Of a stretch of 64,000 nucleotides of DNA, positions 23,987 to 32,940 are shown one piece after another. The notes under the pieces are model-generated. The model was not told the DNA's origin, searched no databases, and saw only the letters and a list, made by a program, of their open reading frames with translations. The position numbers and the translations under genes are program-made. How positions within the stretch are numbered: the stretch's first letter is position 1; each line of letters starts with the position of its first letter. Source of the DNA: an uncultured Lachnospiraceae bacterium (GTDB taxonomy: Bacteria > Bacillota > Clostridia > Lachnospirales > Lachnospiraceae); assembly GCA_910587095.1 (NCBI GenBank), contig CAJUMJ010000034.1, forward strand, positions 1 to 64,000. Reading direction: 5' to 3'.

Positions 23987-26551
23987 TCACTTCCGGCCGC
24001 AGCACTGCTTATACTTCTTCCCGCTCCCGCATGGACAAGGATCGTTGGGGTAAACTTTCGCCTCCATACGCTTTACGGGGCCCTTTTGCAAGGTGTCGTC
24101 CTTGTTGGTGCCGGTCACCTTGGCCACCTGCTCTCTCTCCACCTTCTGTTCGATGCGCACGTTGAAGAGCAGCCGCACAGTCTCTTCCTTAATGTTCTGC
24201 GTCATCTCGTCAAACATCTCGTAACCGCTCAGCTTATATTCCACCAGAGGATCCTTCTGTCCGTAAGCCTGCAAGCCAGCCCCCTGCCTAAGCTGCTCCA
24301 TGTCGTCGATGTGATCCATCCACTTTCTGTCTATCACTTTGAGAAGAATCACGCGCTCGATCTCGCGGATCGCCTCCGGCTCCGGGAATTCCGCTTCCTT
24401 GCTCTCGTAGAGCTTTACGGCCTCTTCTTTTAGCTGCTGTTTCAGGCTGTTTTTCTTCGGCTTTAAAACCCTCGACGCTTCCATGGGCTTTAGCGGCACC
24501 GTCGGAAGCAGCAAGGTATTTAATTCATTGTAATCCCAATCCTCAAAATCGGAATCGTCTCCGATACAAATATCCACACAGTTTTCCGTGATGTCAGTGA
24601 TCATCTTGTAGATCGCGTCACGCATACTCTCTCCGTCAAGAACGCGGCGTCTCTCCTCGTAGATAATCTCCCTCTGTTCGTTCATCACCTGATCATATTC
24701 AAGCAGGCTCTTTCTGATGCCAAAGTTATTGTTCTCGATCTTCTTCTGCGCCGTCTCAATGGCTTTCGTCAGGGAACTGTGCTCGATCTCCTGCCCCTCC
24801 GGGATACCCAGGGCGTTAAACATGGTGATCATGCGGTCGGAGCCGAACAGTCTCATCAGATCATCCTCCAGAGAAATATAAAACTTGGATTCTCCGGGAT
24901 CACCCTGACGGCCGCTTCGGCCTCTGAGCTGGTTGTCGATGCGTCTGGACTCATGACGCTCGGTGCCGATAATCATAAGGCCGCCCGCCGCTCTCGCCTC
25001 CTCGTCCAGCTTGATGTCCGTACCACGGCCCGCCATGTTTGTGGCGATTGTGACCGCGCCGTGGATGCCGGCATCCGCCACAATCTCCGCCTCAAGCTCA
25101 TGGAACTTGGCGTTCAACACCTTGTGCTCCAGTCCGTTTCTCTTAAAGATAGCGGAGAGCTCCTCCGAAGCGTCGATATTGATCGTACCCACCAGTACCG
25201 GCTGTCCCTTGGCATGGGCCTCCTGCACCGCCTGAAGAATCGCCTTGAGTTTTTCCTTTCTGGTCTTGTAGACGGCATCCTGATGGTCGATACGTGCAAT
25301 CGGCTTGTTCGTGGGAATCGATACCACATCCATACCGTAAATCTCGCGGAACTCTTTTTCCTCCGTGAGTGCCGTACCGGTCATACCCGCCTTTTTCTCA
25401 AATTTATTAAAAAAGTTCTGGAAGGTAATAGTAGCAAGCGTCTTGCTCTCCCGCTTCACCTTCACATGCTCCTTCGCCTCAATCGCCTGATGCAGGCCGT
25501 CGGAATAGCGACGCCCCGGCATGATACGTCCGGTGAACTCGTCCACAATCATAACCTGATCGTCCGTCACCACATAATCCTGATCTCTGAACATCAGATT
25601 ATGGGCTCTCAGCGCAAGAATAATATTGTGCTGGATCTCCAGATTCTCCGGGTCAGCCAGGTTCTCGATCTGGAAGAAACGCTCCACCTTGGAGACGCCC
25701 TGCGCGGTCAGGTTCACCACCTTGTCCTTCTCGTTCACGATGAAGTCCCCTGTTTCCTCCCGCTCAATTCCCATAATGGCGTCCATTTTGGAGAGCTCCT
25801 CCATATCCTCGCCTCTCGTGAGCTGTTTTGCCAAAATATCGCACGCCTCGTACAGTTTCGTAGACTTGCCGCTCTGACCGGATATAATGAGCGGCGTCCT
25901 GGCCTCGTCGATCAGCACGGAATCCACCTCGTCGATAATCGCATAGTGCAGACTCCGAAGTACAAGCTGCTCTTTGTAAATCACCATGTTGTCACGCAGA
26001 TAGTCAAACCCAAGCTCATTGTTTGTCACATAGGTGATATCGCAGTTATAAGCCTCTCTGCGCTCCTCGGACTTCATATCATTCAGGACGCAGCCAACTT
26101 TCAAGCCCAAAAATTCGTGCACCTGACCCATCCACTCGGCGTCACGCTTCGCCAGATAGTCGTTGACCGTGACAACATGCACACCCTTGCCCTCCAGAGC
26201 ATTCAGATAGGCCGGCAGAAGACAGGTCTGCGTTTTACCTTCACCGGTTCTCATCTCCGCGATACGCCCCTGATGCAGGATAATACCGCCGATTAGCTGC
26301 ACTCTGTAGTGCTCCGTGTTGAGTACTCTCCTGGCCGCCTCCCTTACCAGCGCGTAGGCTTCCGGCAGAATGTCATCCAAAGTCTCCCCTTCGGAGAGCC
26401 TTTTCTTAAACTGCTTCGTCTTATCGCGCATCTGCTCATCCGTCAGCTCCATCATCTCAGGCCGCATACCCTCGATTTTGTCGACCAGACCTTTGATTCT
26501 CTTGATCTCCCGTTCACTGTGCGTTCCGAATATTTTTTGTACTACGCTCAT
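23987..26551 (-). CDS. secA: Preprotein translocase ATPase SecA
   Basis: 854 residues from ATG 26551 (MSVVQKIFGTHSEREIKRIK); the frame extends 15 codons upstream without family similarity. It shows Walker A MRTGEGKT, DEVDSVLIDEARTPLIISG of the DEAD motor, a preprotein cross-linking domain, VTIATNMAGRGTDIKL and LRGRSGRQGDPG of the second motor domain, and the C-terminal zinc motif CPCGSGKKYKQCC. SecA drives export through SecYEG at the membrane, and serves the exported surface proteins seen here. A TTGCCC-N16-TATAAT promoter lies upstream. Confidence 0.97.
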   Translation of the reverse strand: MSVVQKIFGTHSEREIKRIKGLVDKIEGMRPEMMELTDEQMRDKTKQFKKRLSEGETLDDILPEAYALVREAARRVLNTEHYRVQLIGGIILHQGRIAEMRTGEGKTQTCLLPAYLNALEGKGVHVVTVNDYLAKRDAEWMGQVHEFLGLKVGCVLNDMKSEERREAYNCDITYVTNNELGFDYLRDNMVIYKEQLVLRSLHYAIIDEVDSVLIDEARTPLIISGQSGKSTKLYEACDILAKQLTRGEDMEELSKMDAIMGIEREETGDFIVNEKDKVVNLTAQGVSKVERFFQIENLADPENLEIQHNIILALRAHNLMFRDQDYVVTDDQVMIVDEFTGRIMPGRRYSDGLHQAIEAKEHVKVKRESKTLATITFQNFFNKFEKKAGMTGTALTEEKEFREIYGMDVVSIPTNKPIARIDHQDAVYKTRKEKLKAILQAVQEAHAKGQPVLVGTINIDASEELSAIFKRNGLEHKVLNAKFHELEAEIVADAGIHGAVTIATNMAGRGTDIKLDEEARAAGGLMIIGTERHESRRIDNQLRGRSGRQGDPGESKFYISLEDDLMRLFGSDRMITMFNALGIPEGQEIEHSSLTKAIETAQKKIENNNFGIRKSLLEYDQVMNEQREIIYEERRRVLDGESMRDAIYKMITDITENCVDICIGDDSDFEDWDYNELNTLLLPTVPLKPMEASRVLKPKKNSLKQQLKEEAVKLYESKEAEFPEPEAIREIERVILLKVIDRKWMDHIDDMEQLRQGAGLQAYGQKDPLVEYKLSGYEMFDEMTQNIKEETVRLLFNVRIEQKVEREQVAKVTGTNKDDTLQKGPVKRMEAKVYPNDPCPCGSGKKYKQCCGRK

Positions 26552-26622
26552 ATTTTCTCGTTTCCATGCGCCGTCCCGGCACACGCCTTTCTCCAAAGAA
26601 TCCCATCATAATAAAACACCAG

Positions 26623-26650
26623 ATTATATTTTACCAGATACAAAGGGCAA
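26623..26650 (-). promoter_or_regulatory. secA promoter
   Basis: On the minus strand TTGCCC (26650-26645) and TATAAT (26628-26623) are separated by 16 bases, about 70 bases before the secA ATG. It lies just after the buk terminator. Confidence 0.55.
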
Positions 26651-26707
26651 ATTCAAGCAAAACCCCTCGCATCGCGTAAAAGCAGCCGTTCAACCCGTGC
26701 CATTCAC

Positions 26708-26742
26708 AAAGGCGGAGGAGCCCTCTTTCTTGCCCCTCCGCC
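26708..26742 (-). terminator. Likely intrinsic terminator of ptb-buk
   Basis: GGCGGAGGAG (26711-26720) pairs with CCCCTCCGCC (26733-26742) with one mismatch or wobble. Only three Ts follow on the minus strand. It lies 27 bases after the buk stop. Confidence 0.55.
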
Positions 26743-26769
26743 GCCTCATGTTCCATGAGAACCTGATTC

Positions 26770-27837
26770 TCAATATACTTTCACTTCTTCCTCACCGCGC
26801 AAAACGCGTAAGCCGCCCTGCACAAGAGCCATCAGCTCATCCTCGCCGGGATAAACGGTAAACGGAGCAATCCATTCCGCCCTCTCCTTGAGTCCCGCAA
26901 CCACTGCCTTATCGTAAGCAATACCGCCGGTCACGAGGATCTGATCCACCTTGCCCTGCAAAACACAGGCCATGGAACCGATGTCCTTTGCCACCTGAGT
27001 AATGAAAGCTTCTCTGACTTCCTCAGCCTTCTTGTCGCCCTCATCTACCATCTTATCCACATCGCGCATGTCGTTGGTGCCGCAGTAAGCGTTGAAGCCG
27101 CCGCCACCCACAAATTTTTTGTAGACTTCCTTCTCCGTATATTTCCCTGAAAAACACATTTTTATGAGCGCACCACTCGGAGCCGCGCCCGCTCTCTCCG
27201 GTGAGAATGCGCCGTCACCGTCAAGCGCGTTAAACACATCCACCACACGTCCCTGTTTATGCGCGCCCACGGACACGCCGCCGCCCATATGTACCACAAC
27301 CAGATTCAGGGAATCGTAAGCTTTCCCCTGTTCCTTCGCGTAGCGCTTCGCCACCGCTTTCTGATTCAGTGCATGGAACACGCTTGTTCTCGGAAGCTCC
27401 GGCACACCGGAGTATCTGGATACGGGATCCAACTCGTCCACAACCACGGGATCCACAATATAGGAAGGAGCACCGATAGAATCTCCGATCTCCCTTGCCA
27501 GAATACCGCCCAGGTTGGAGGCGTGAGGCCCCTGCACACCGATCTTCAAATCCTCCAGCAAATCGTCCGTCACAGCGTAAGTACCGCCCGGTATAGGCTT
27601 TAACATGCCGCCGCGGCCCACAACCATATTTAAGGACTTGATATCAAAGTCTTTCTCCTTAAGCAAATCCTCAATAATTTTTCTGCGGAAATCTTTCTGA
27701 TCCACAATCTTCTCAAACTGCGCAATCTCCTCAGTTGAATGTCTCAAAGTCTCCTCAAACAGGAGAGTTTCATCCTCAAACACACCGATTTTTGTCGAGG
27801 TGGAACCGGGATTGATAATTAAACTTTTCACTGCCAT
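26770..27837 (-). CDS. buk: Butyrate kinase
   Basis: 355 residues from ATG 27837 (GGAGG 10 bases upstream), starting MAVKSLIINPGSTSTKIGVF, the ASKHA acetate/butyrate kinase phosphate loop. Other family blocks are VGRGGMLKPIPGGTYAV, LGGILAREIGDSIG, LVVVHMGGGVSVGAHKQGRV, DGDGAFSPERAGAAPSG and ILVTGGIAYD. Length and motifs fit Buk rather than acetate kinase (about 400 residues). It converts butyryl phosphate plus ADP to butyrate plus ATP in the cytoplasm, the last energy-yielding step of butyrate fermentation, and follows ptb. Branched-chain acyl kinase activity is also possible. Confidence 0.95.
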   Translation of the reverse strand: MAVKSLIINPGSTSTKIGVFEDETLLFEETLRHSTEEIAQFEKIVDQKDFRRKIIEDLLKEKDFDIKSLNMVVGRGGMLKPIPGGTYAVTDDLLEDLKIGVQGPHASNLGGILAREIGDSIGAPSYIVDPVVVDELDPVSRYSGVPELPRTSVFHALNQKAVAKRYAKEQGKAYDSLNLVVVHMGGGVSVGAHKQGRVVDVFNALDGDGAFSPERAGAAPSGALIKMCFSGKYTEKEVYKKFVGGGGFNAYCGTNDMRDVDKMVDEGDKKAEEVREAFITQVAKDIGSMACVLQGKVDQILVTGGIAYDKAVVAGLKERAEWIAPFTVYPGEDELMALVQGGLRVLRGEEEVKVY

Positions 27838-27903
27838 TTCGCTTTGCCCTCCATAATATATCAAAATAATTCTTCTCGTGTCGTTCAGCTCACACCATCT
27901 GCC

Positions 27904-27943
27904 GAGGCTGCGAAGCAGTCCTCTCGATCGAGCTTGCTCGATC
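27904..27943. repeat. Tandem hairpins between ptb and buk
   Basis: A first stem GAGG-CTGC-GAA-GCAG-TCCTC (27904-27923, one mismatch) is followed by GATCGAGC-TT-GCTCGATC (27926-27943, perfect 8-bp). The second overlaps the ptb stop codon. The first closely matches the hairpin after oppA (6647-6665). They may set the ptb:buk ratio by processing or attenuation. Confidence 0.55.
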
Positions 27944-28862
27944 AGTTCATTTTCGCCATCGCACCGGCCATAACCGCGCCAAGCGCCAGGGAATTTACCT
28001 TCGTCTCAAAATCGTCGGAGCGGGAAGTCAGGATAACCGGAGCCTTCGTACCGGTCAGAATATTGCCGTTCTTCACCTTAGCCGTATGTACGAGACATTT
28101 GTATACGAGATTGCCCGCATGGATATCCGGGAAGAGCAGCACATCCGCATCGCCCACGATCTTTCTGCCTTCCGCTCCCTTATGCTTTGCCGCCTCGGGG
28201 TCAATGGCCAAATCCAAGGAAAGCGGGCCGTCCACAACGCAACCTGTGATTTTTCCCTCTTCGCACATCTTCGTCAGCTCCTCCGCCTCAACGGTGACAG
28301 GCATCTTCGGATTCACTACCTCCACCGCCGCAAGAGGCGCAACCTTGGGATTGGGAATACCGCACGCATGGCAGACATCCACTGTATTTTCAATGATATG
28401 TACCTTATCTTCCAGCGTAGGATAAGTCATGAAAGCAACGTCCGTCAAAAACAACAGATGGTCAATTCCTTCCACCTCAAACACACACACATGGGAAAGC
28501 GCTTTGCCTGTCCTTAACCCTACCTCTTTGTCCAGCACACTCTTTAAGAAGGATTTTGTGTCGATCAGACCCTTCATGTACATGTCTGCCTTACCCTGGT
28601 GAACCAGTTCCACCGCTTTTAAAGCCGCCGTGTAGTTGTCCTTCTCGTCAATAATCTCGAAACCGCTCACATCAAGATTGTCTGCAGCAGCCACTTCCCT
28701 GATTTTGTCCTCGTCGCCCACAAGAATCGCTTCCGCAATGCCGCGCTCTTTGGCTGCGACCACAGCCTCAAGCACCGCGCTGTCCTGCGCTACCGCCACC
28801 GCAACCTTCTTCATCTCACACTCAGATACCTTCGATAACAAATCCCCAAAACTCTTGCTCAT
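27942..28862 (-). CDS. ptb: Phosphate butyryltransferase
   Basis: 306 residues of the phosphate acetyl/butyryltransferase family. Recognisable blocks are KGLIDTKSFLKSVLDKEVGL, LSHVCVFEVEGIDHLLFLTD, CGIPNPKVAPLAAVEVVNP, GCVVDGPLSLDLAIDPEAA and the C-terminal VILTSRSDDFETKVNSLAL. It exchanges CoA on butyryl-CoA for phosphate, feeding butyrate kinase. The Ptb/Buk pair marks a butyrate producer using the kinase route rather than butyryl-CoA:acetate CoA-transferase, although the organism may carry both. Hairpins separate it from buk. Confidence 0.95.
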   Translation of the reverse strand: MSKSFGDLLSKVSECEMKKVAVAVAQDSAVLEAVVAAKERGIAEAILVGDEDKIREVAAADNLDVSGFEIIDEKDNYTAALKAVELVHQGKADMYMKGLIDTKSFLKSVLDKEVGLRTGKALSHVCVFEVEGIDHLLFLTDVAFMTYPTLEDKVHIIENTVDVCHACGIPNPKVAPLAAVEVVNPKMPVTVEAEELTKMCEEGKITGCVVDGPLSLDLAIDPEAAKHKGAEGRKIVGDADVLLFPDIHAGNLVYKCLVHTAKVKNGNILTGTKAPVILTSRSDDFETKVNSLALGAVMAGAMAKMN

Positions 28863-28954
28863 TGTCCCTTTTCCACTCCTTTGTTCTCATGATAAAATGG
28901 CCGCTTTCTTTCTTTTGCGACACCTAACAGTTTAACACTTTCGTCTGCAAAAGT

Positions 28955-30133
28955 CTAGTGATGGAACAGCCGGATTCCTGTAAAGCACATGGTCATACCG
29001 TATTTATTGCAGACCTCGATCACATTGTCGTCCCGCACGGAACCGCCGGGCTGCGCCACGTACTGTACACCGCTTCTGTGGGCGCGCTCAATGTTGTCGC
29101 CAAAGGGAAAGAACGCGTCGGAGCCAAGCGCGACGCCGCTCATCTGGTCAAGCCATGCGCGCTTGTTTTCCGCCGTGAACACCGCGGGCTTTTCCTTGAA
29201 TATTTTCTGCCATGCGCCCTCAGCCAGCACATCCATGTAGTCCTCCCCGATATAAAGGTCGATGGAGTTGTCCCTGTCCGCCCGTCCAATGCCGTCTACA
29301 AACTGCAGGCCGAGCACCTGCGGAGACTGTCTGAGGAACCAGTTATCCGCTTTCGTTCCCGCAAGCCTGGTACAGTGGATTCTGGACTGCTGCCCCGCGC
29401 CAATGCCGATGGCCTGCCCGTCCTTTACATAGCACACGGAATTGGACTGCGTGTATTTCAGCGTAATCATGGCGATAGCCAGGTCGATTTTCGCCTGCCT
29501 GGGCAGATCCTTTTTCTCTGTTACAATATCGTCAAAGAAAGCTTCGTCGATTTTCAGCTCATTCCTGCCCTGCTCGAAGCTGATACCGTACACCTGCTTT
29601 ACCTCAATGGGCGCAGGCACGTAAGAGTCATCGATCCGAATCACATTGTAAGCGCCTTTCTTCTTTGCTTTCAAAATCTCCAACGCCTCCGGCTCGTAAC
29701 CCGGTGCGATCACCCCGTCGGATACCTCTCTCTTGATCAGCCTCGCCGTATCCACATCACACACGTCCGACAGCGCAATAAAATCGCCGAAAGAACTCAT
29801 CCTGTCCGCTCCTCTGGCCCTGGCATAGGCACAGGCAAGCGGCGAAAGCTCTCCCAGGTCATCTACCCAGTAAATTTTCGCAAGCGTATCGGAAAGCGGA
29901 AACCCCACCGCCGCGCCGGCGGGCGAGACATGCTTAAAGGATGTAGCCGCCGGAAGCCCTGTGGCTTTCTTTAATTCGCTGACTAGCTGCCAGCCGTTGA
30001 AAGCATCCAAAAAGTTGATGTAGCCCGGCCTGCCGTTCAACACCTGAATAGGCAGATCACTGCCGTCCGCCATAAAGATGCGGGAAGGTTTTTGATTCGG
30101 GTTGCAGCCATATTTCAATTCCAGTTCGTTCAT
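28955..30133 (-). CDS. Stand-alone AICAR formyltransferase (PurH C-terminal domain only)
   Basis: 392 residues covering only the formyltransferase half of PurH. Family blocks are LKYGCNPNQKPSRIF, ATSFKHVSPAGAAVGFPL (with the catalytic Lys-His), ALGSDAFFPFGDNIERAHRS, VQYVAQPGGSVRDDNVIEVC and MCFTGIRLFHH at the very end. Normal PurH is about 510-530 residues and also carries an N-terminal IMP cyclohydrolase. That half is absent, and a separate PurO-like cyclohydrolase is encoded just upstream. It uses 10-formyl-THF to formylate AICAR. The start ATG 30133 is not extended by any cyclohydrolase-like frame. Confidence 0.92.
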   Translation of the reverse strand: MNELELKYGCNPNQKPSRIFMADGSDLPIQVLNGRPGYINFLDAFNGWQLVSELKKATGLPAATSFKHVSPAGAAVGFPLSDTLAKIYWVDDLGELSPLACAYARARGADRMSSFGDFIALSDVCDVDTARLIKREVSDGVIAPGYEPEALEILKAKKKGAYNVIRIDDSYVPAPIEVKQVYGISFEQGRNELKIDEAFFDDIVTEKKDLPRQAKIDLAIAMITLKYTQSNSVCYVKDGQAIGIGAGQQSRIHCTRLAGTKADNWFLRQSPQVLGLQFVDGIGRADRDNSIDLYIGEDYMDVLAEGAWQKIFKEKPAVFTAENKRAWLDQMSGVALGSDAFFPFGDNIERAHRSGVQYVAQPGGSVRDDNVIEVCNKYGMTMCFTGIRLFHH

Positions 30134-30261
30134 CGTCTCTGTTTTTCTCCTATCGTTTCTGTTTTGCTTCCATTAACGTGACATGACTCCACACATCGGT
30201 GCGATTCCTCCGATGCTCCTGTATGTACTTCCGGAGTCTCTTTGTGCCTGCTTTCTGTATC

Positions 30262-30975
30262 CTACCGGTTCTTATTCACGATTCTCGTCTCATACTTCCC
30301 TGTGGCAATCTCGATGTAACGCACAAACAGCGACACCTTGTTCTCCTCATTCAGATTTTCCCAAATCATATTTGTGAACGCGTCGATGCCGTCCTCGATC
30401 TCCACCAGCGTCGGCTCTCCCTCAAAGCTCGGAAGCGGATTCCCGTCCCCCATATATGTATGGATAAACCGCCCCTCCCCTGCTTTCGGATTTTCATAGG
30501 CGAAAGTATAGCGGTTGCAGGAAGAGGGATCCCCGTTATTGCTCTTTAAAATAGACATGGCATAATTATAGCCACCGTTCTCCACATGCATGATCCCTGA
30601 AATGCGGGGAGTGTAATTGGGTGCGTCCGGTTCAAATTCCCGGGTGCGCAACGCCTGTTCGAAGGTCTGCTGTCTGTCCATCAGCTCATAAACCGTGTCA
30701 GTCTGGTCACCGTTTGTCACTATTGTCTTGTTTCCAAGAACACGCACCGGAGCGTATATAATCAAACTGGGATCCTCCAGTTTCGAAGGATCGAAAGCCT
30801 GCGTGCGGATTCCCTCTTTGTCCTCCACAAACACCCGGTTTCTGCTGTTGCCGCTGCGCCCCATAATAAAGTACGCCGTCACTGCATATTTTCCGTCAGC
30901 CGACTTCCCAATCACAATACCCCGCCCCGGATAACTGTTCCCCGCAAGCTCTTTTGCCAAACTTTTTTTCTCCAT
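30262..30975 (-). CDS. PurO-like IMP cyclohydrolase
   Basis: 237 residues from ATG 30975 (GAGGA 6 bases upstream); 53 further upstream codons in frame run through a repeat and are not used. The start SLAKELAGNSYPGRGIVIGK and the blocks YFIMGRSGNSRNRVFVE, YTPRISGIMHVENGGYNYAM and IHTYMGDGNPLPSFEGEPTL match the IMP_cyclohyd family, whose archaeal member is PurO. It closes FAICAR to IMP, so with the downstream formyltransferase it replaces the bifunctional PurH. guaB upstream then draws IMP to XMP, so the three genes form an ordered end-of-pathway operon. Confidence 0.88.
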   Translation of the reverse strand: MEKKSLAKELAGNSYPGRGIVIGKSADGKYAVTAYFIMGRSGNSRNRVFVEDKEGIRTQAFDPSKLEDPSLIIYAPVRVLGNKTIVTNGDQTDTVYELMDRQQTFEQALRTREFEPDAPNYTPRISGIMHVENGGYNYAMSILKSNNGDPSSCNRYTFAYENPKAGEGRFIHTYMGDGNPLPSFEGEPTLVEIEDGIDAFTNMIWENLNEENKVSLFVRYIEIATGKYETRIVNKNR

Positions 30976-31005
30976 CCTTTTCCTCTCCCAAATCAAATTC
31001 ATAGT

Positions 31006-31206
31006 GGAGAATACCGCTTTTTGGCATTCTCCCGCGTGAGATTTAGAAGTCCCTGGCATCGCGTCCCATGACGCAATGTCTTTAGAACTTCTTCGGAGAA
31101 TGCCGCTCTTCAGGCATTCTCCCACGCGAAACATAGAACTTCCAAGTCAGCTTTGCTGACTTTGCGAAACAGCCTCTGCTGCGAGTGATTAGAAGTTCTT
31201 TTCGCG
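31006..31206. repeat. Intergenic inverted-repeat element, composite copy C
   Basis: Two GGAGAATxCC...GGCATTCTCC hairpins (31006-31032 and 31095-31122) flank a first core with GCGTC-CCAT-GACGC. A second core runs from ACGCGAAACATAGAACTTCC (31124-31143) through AAGTCAGC-TTT-GCTGACTT to AGAAGTTCTTTTCGCG (31191-31206). It looks like two elements in tandem, and fills the gap between guaB and the IMP cyclohydrolase gene. Confidence 0.65.
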
Positions 31207-31209
31207 TTG

Positions 31210-32664
31210 TTATTCATCCACCGAATAATTCGGCGCCTCTTTCGTAATATGAATGTCGTGAGGATGGCTCTCCTTCAGGGAAGCCGCCGATATCTTCACA
31301 AACCTGCCGTTTTGCTTCAGCTCTTCTATCGTGGACGTGCCGCAGTACCCCATACCGGAGCGCACCCCCCCCATCAACTGGAACACGGTGTCCTCCACGC
31401 TGCCTTTGTAAGCCACACGACCCTCGACGCCCTCCGGCACCAGCTTCTTGGCGTCCGTCTGGAAATAGCGGTCTTTACTGCCGTTCTCCATTGCCGCAAT
31501 GGAACCCATGCCACGGTATACCTTGTATTTTCTGCCCTGATAAAGCTCGTAGGTGCCCGGGCTCTCCTCACAGCCGGCAAACATACTACCCATCATGCAG
31601 ACGTCACCGCCCGCCGCAATGGCTTTCGTCATATCGCCCGAATATTTGATACCGCCGTCCGCAATAATCGGTACGCCGAACTCCTTCGCCACCTCGTAAG
31701 CGTGCATGATCGCCGTAATCTGCGGCACACCGATACCCGCCACCACACGCGTGGTACAAATAGAACCGGGACCGATACCTACTTTGACCGCGTCGGCGCC
31801 CGCTTCGATCAGCGCCCTCGTACCCTGGCCGGTCGCCACGTTTCCCGCAATTACCTGTAAATCCGGATATTTCTCCTTAATCATTCTCACGCATTTCAAC
31901 ACGTTCTCCGAGTGACCATGCGCGGAATCCAAAACAACTACGTCCACCTTTGCCTTGATCAGCTCTTCCACCCGATCCAGCACATTGGCGGTTATACCCA
32001 CGCCGGCGCCGCACAAAAGTCTCCCCTGGCTGTCCTTTGCGGAGATCGGATATTTGATGGTCTTCTCAATATCCTTGATCGTGATCAGGCCCACCAGATT
32101 ATAATCGTCATCCACGATGGGCAGTTTTTCCTTTCTCGCCCTCGCCAAAATCTCCTTCGCCTGGTCAAGCGTAATCCCCGCCTTTGCGGTAATCAGGTTT
32201 TCGGAAGTCATAGACTCTTTTATCTTCTTCTGAAAATCCGTCTCAAATTTCAAATCCCGGTTTGTGATGATACCAACCAGCTTCCTTCCCTCGGTAATGG
32301 GAACGCCGGAAATCCTGAATTTTGCCATCAATGCATCAGCGTCAGCCAACGTACGCTCCGGAGTCAGGGAAAAAGGATCCGTAATAACGCCGTTCTCCGA
32401 ACGCTTCACCTTATCCACCTCCTCGGCCTGCGCCTCTATGGACATGTTCTTGTGAATGATACCGATTCCTCCCTGTCTGGCCATAGCGATTGCCATCCTG
32501 TGCTCGGTCACAGTATCCATTCCCGCACTCATCATAGGAATATTCAGCCTGATCTTTTTTGTAAGATTCGTTGTCAAGTCCACCTGATTCGGAATCACCT
32601 GGGAATAACTCGGCACTAACAGTACGTCGTCAAAAGTAATTCCTTCGCCAATAATCTGACCCAT
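31210..32664 (-). CDS. guaB: IMP dehydrogenase
   Basis: 484 residues from ATG 32664, with a strong GGAGGAGAG ribosome site; 76 open codons upstream are rejected. It has an N-terminal GEGITFDDVLLVPSYS, paired CBS domains (about residues 95-210), and the catalytic loop GIGPGSICTTRVVAG. The mobile flap and C-terminus include YRGMGSIAAMENGSKDRYF and LMGGVRSGMGYCG. It oxidises IMP to XMP with NAD, the first committed step to GMP. It lies upstream of the split purH genes. Its leader (32665-32940) is GC-rich and highly structured, with no guanine-riboswitch core that I can see. Confidence 0.96.
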   Translation of the reverse strand: MGQIIGEGITFDDVLLVPSYSQVIPNQVDLTTNLTKKIRLNIPMMSAGMDTVTEHRMAIAMARQGGIGIIHKNMSIEAQAEEVDKVKRSENGVITDPFSLTPERTLADADALMAKFRISGVPITEGRKLVGIITNRDLKFETDFQKKIKESMTSENLITAKAGITLDQAKEILARARKEKLPIVDDDYNLVGLITIKDIEKTIKYPISAKDSQGRLLCGAGVGITANVLDRVEELIKAKVDVVVLDSAHGHSENVLKCVRMIKEKYPDLQVIAGNVATGQGTRALIEAGADAVKVGIGPGSICTTRVVAGIGVPQITAIMHAYEVAKEFGVPIIADGGIKYSGDMTKAIAAGGDVCMMGSMFAGCEESPGTYELYQGRKYKVYRGMGSIAAMENGSKDRYFQTDAKKLVPEGVEGRVAYKGSVEDTVFQLMGGVRSGMGYCGTSTIEELKQNGRFVKISAASLKESHPHDIHITKEAPNYSVDE

Positions 32665-32739
32665 CTTCTCTCCTCCTGTGTCATTATGCTGGTTAGTAAG
32701 TAAGTTGTTTGCCGCAGGAAAAATAAATGCCGCTTCGCG

Positions 32740-32860
32740 TCCCTTTTTTTCTTTTGCGGCCTTTTTGACTCGCAAACACGCGCTGGCGCGCTCCCTGTCC
32801 GGCTTTGCCGGACGTTTGCTCGTTATCGCCGCCGAGAAGCAAATGTCTGCTTCGCAGCCG
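32740..32860. repeat. GC-rich stem-loop cluster upstream of guaB
   Basis: Several short hairpins lie in a row, for example TCCGGC-TTT-GCCGGA (near 32799-32813), GCGC-TGG-CGCGC, and GAAGCAAATG...GCTTC. By eye it is much more GC-rich than its surroundings. It could be a decayed repeat element or a folded guaB leader. No known riboswitch consensus was recognised. Confidence 0.35.
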
Positions 32861-32889
32861 CTTGCTTCTCTTTCGCGGCTAATATATGA

Positions 32890-32921
32890 CAATACTGCCA
32901 GCTTTTTAACTGACAGTATTG
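32890..32921 (-). terminator. Stem-loop after the 32941 gene
   Basis: CAATACTGCCAG (32890-32901) and CTGACAGTATTG (32910-32921) form a 12-base stem with one mismatch, 20 bases after the gene's stop. The minus-strand T-run is poor, so termination may be partial and guaB may share the transcript. Confidence 0.45.
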
Positions 32922-32940
32922 GTTCAATCGCTTTATTCTG

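Noticed and set aside
24779..26296. 505-residue plus-strand open frame
   Set aside because: It is antisense to secA; the frame is open because of codon composition of the real gene. The peptide has no recognisable domain.
28958..29974. 338-residue plus-strand open frame
   Set aside because: Antisense to the AICAR formyltransferase gene, whose motifs are clear. No promoter or ribosome site.
31006..31206. Composite hairpin region as a CRISPR or phage attachment site
   Set aside because: It is made of inverted rather than direct repeats, no integrase or cas gene is near, and two other copies lie in operon gaps.
32665..32892. 76-codon N-terminal extension of guaB
   Set aside because: Open in frame but made of basic low-complexity sequence from the hairpin cluster; the strong ribosome site precedes the internal ATG that gives a normal IMPDH start.
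32665..32940. Guanine riboswitch before guaB
   Set aside because: The region is structured but I could not find the purine aptamer core; the hairpins look like repeats.
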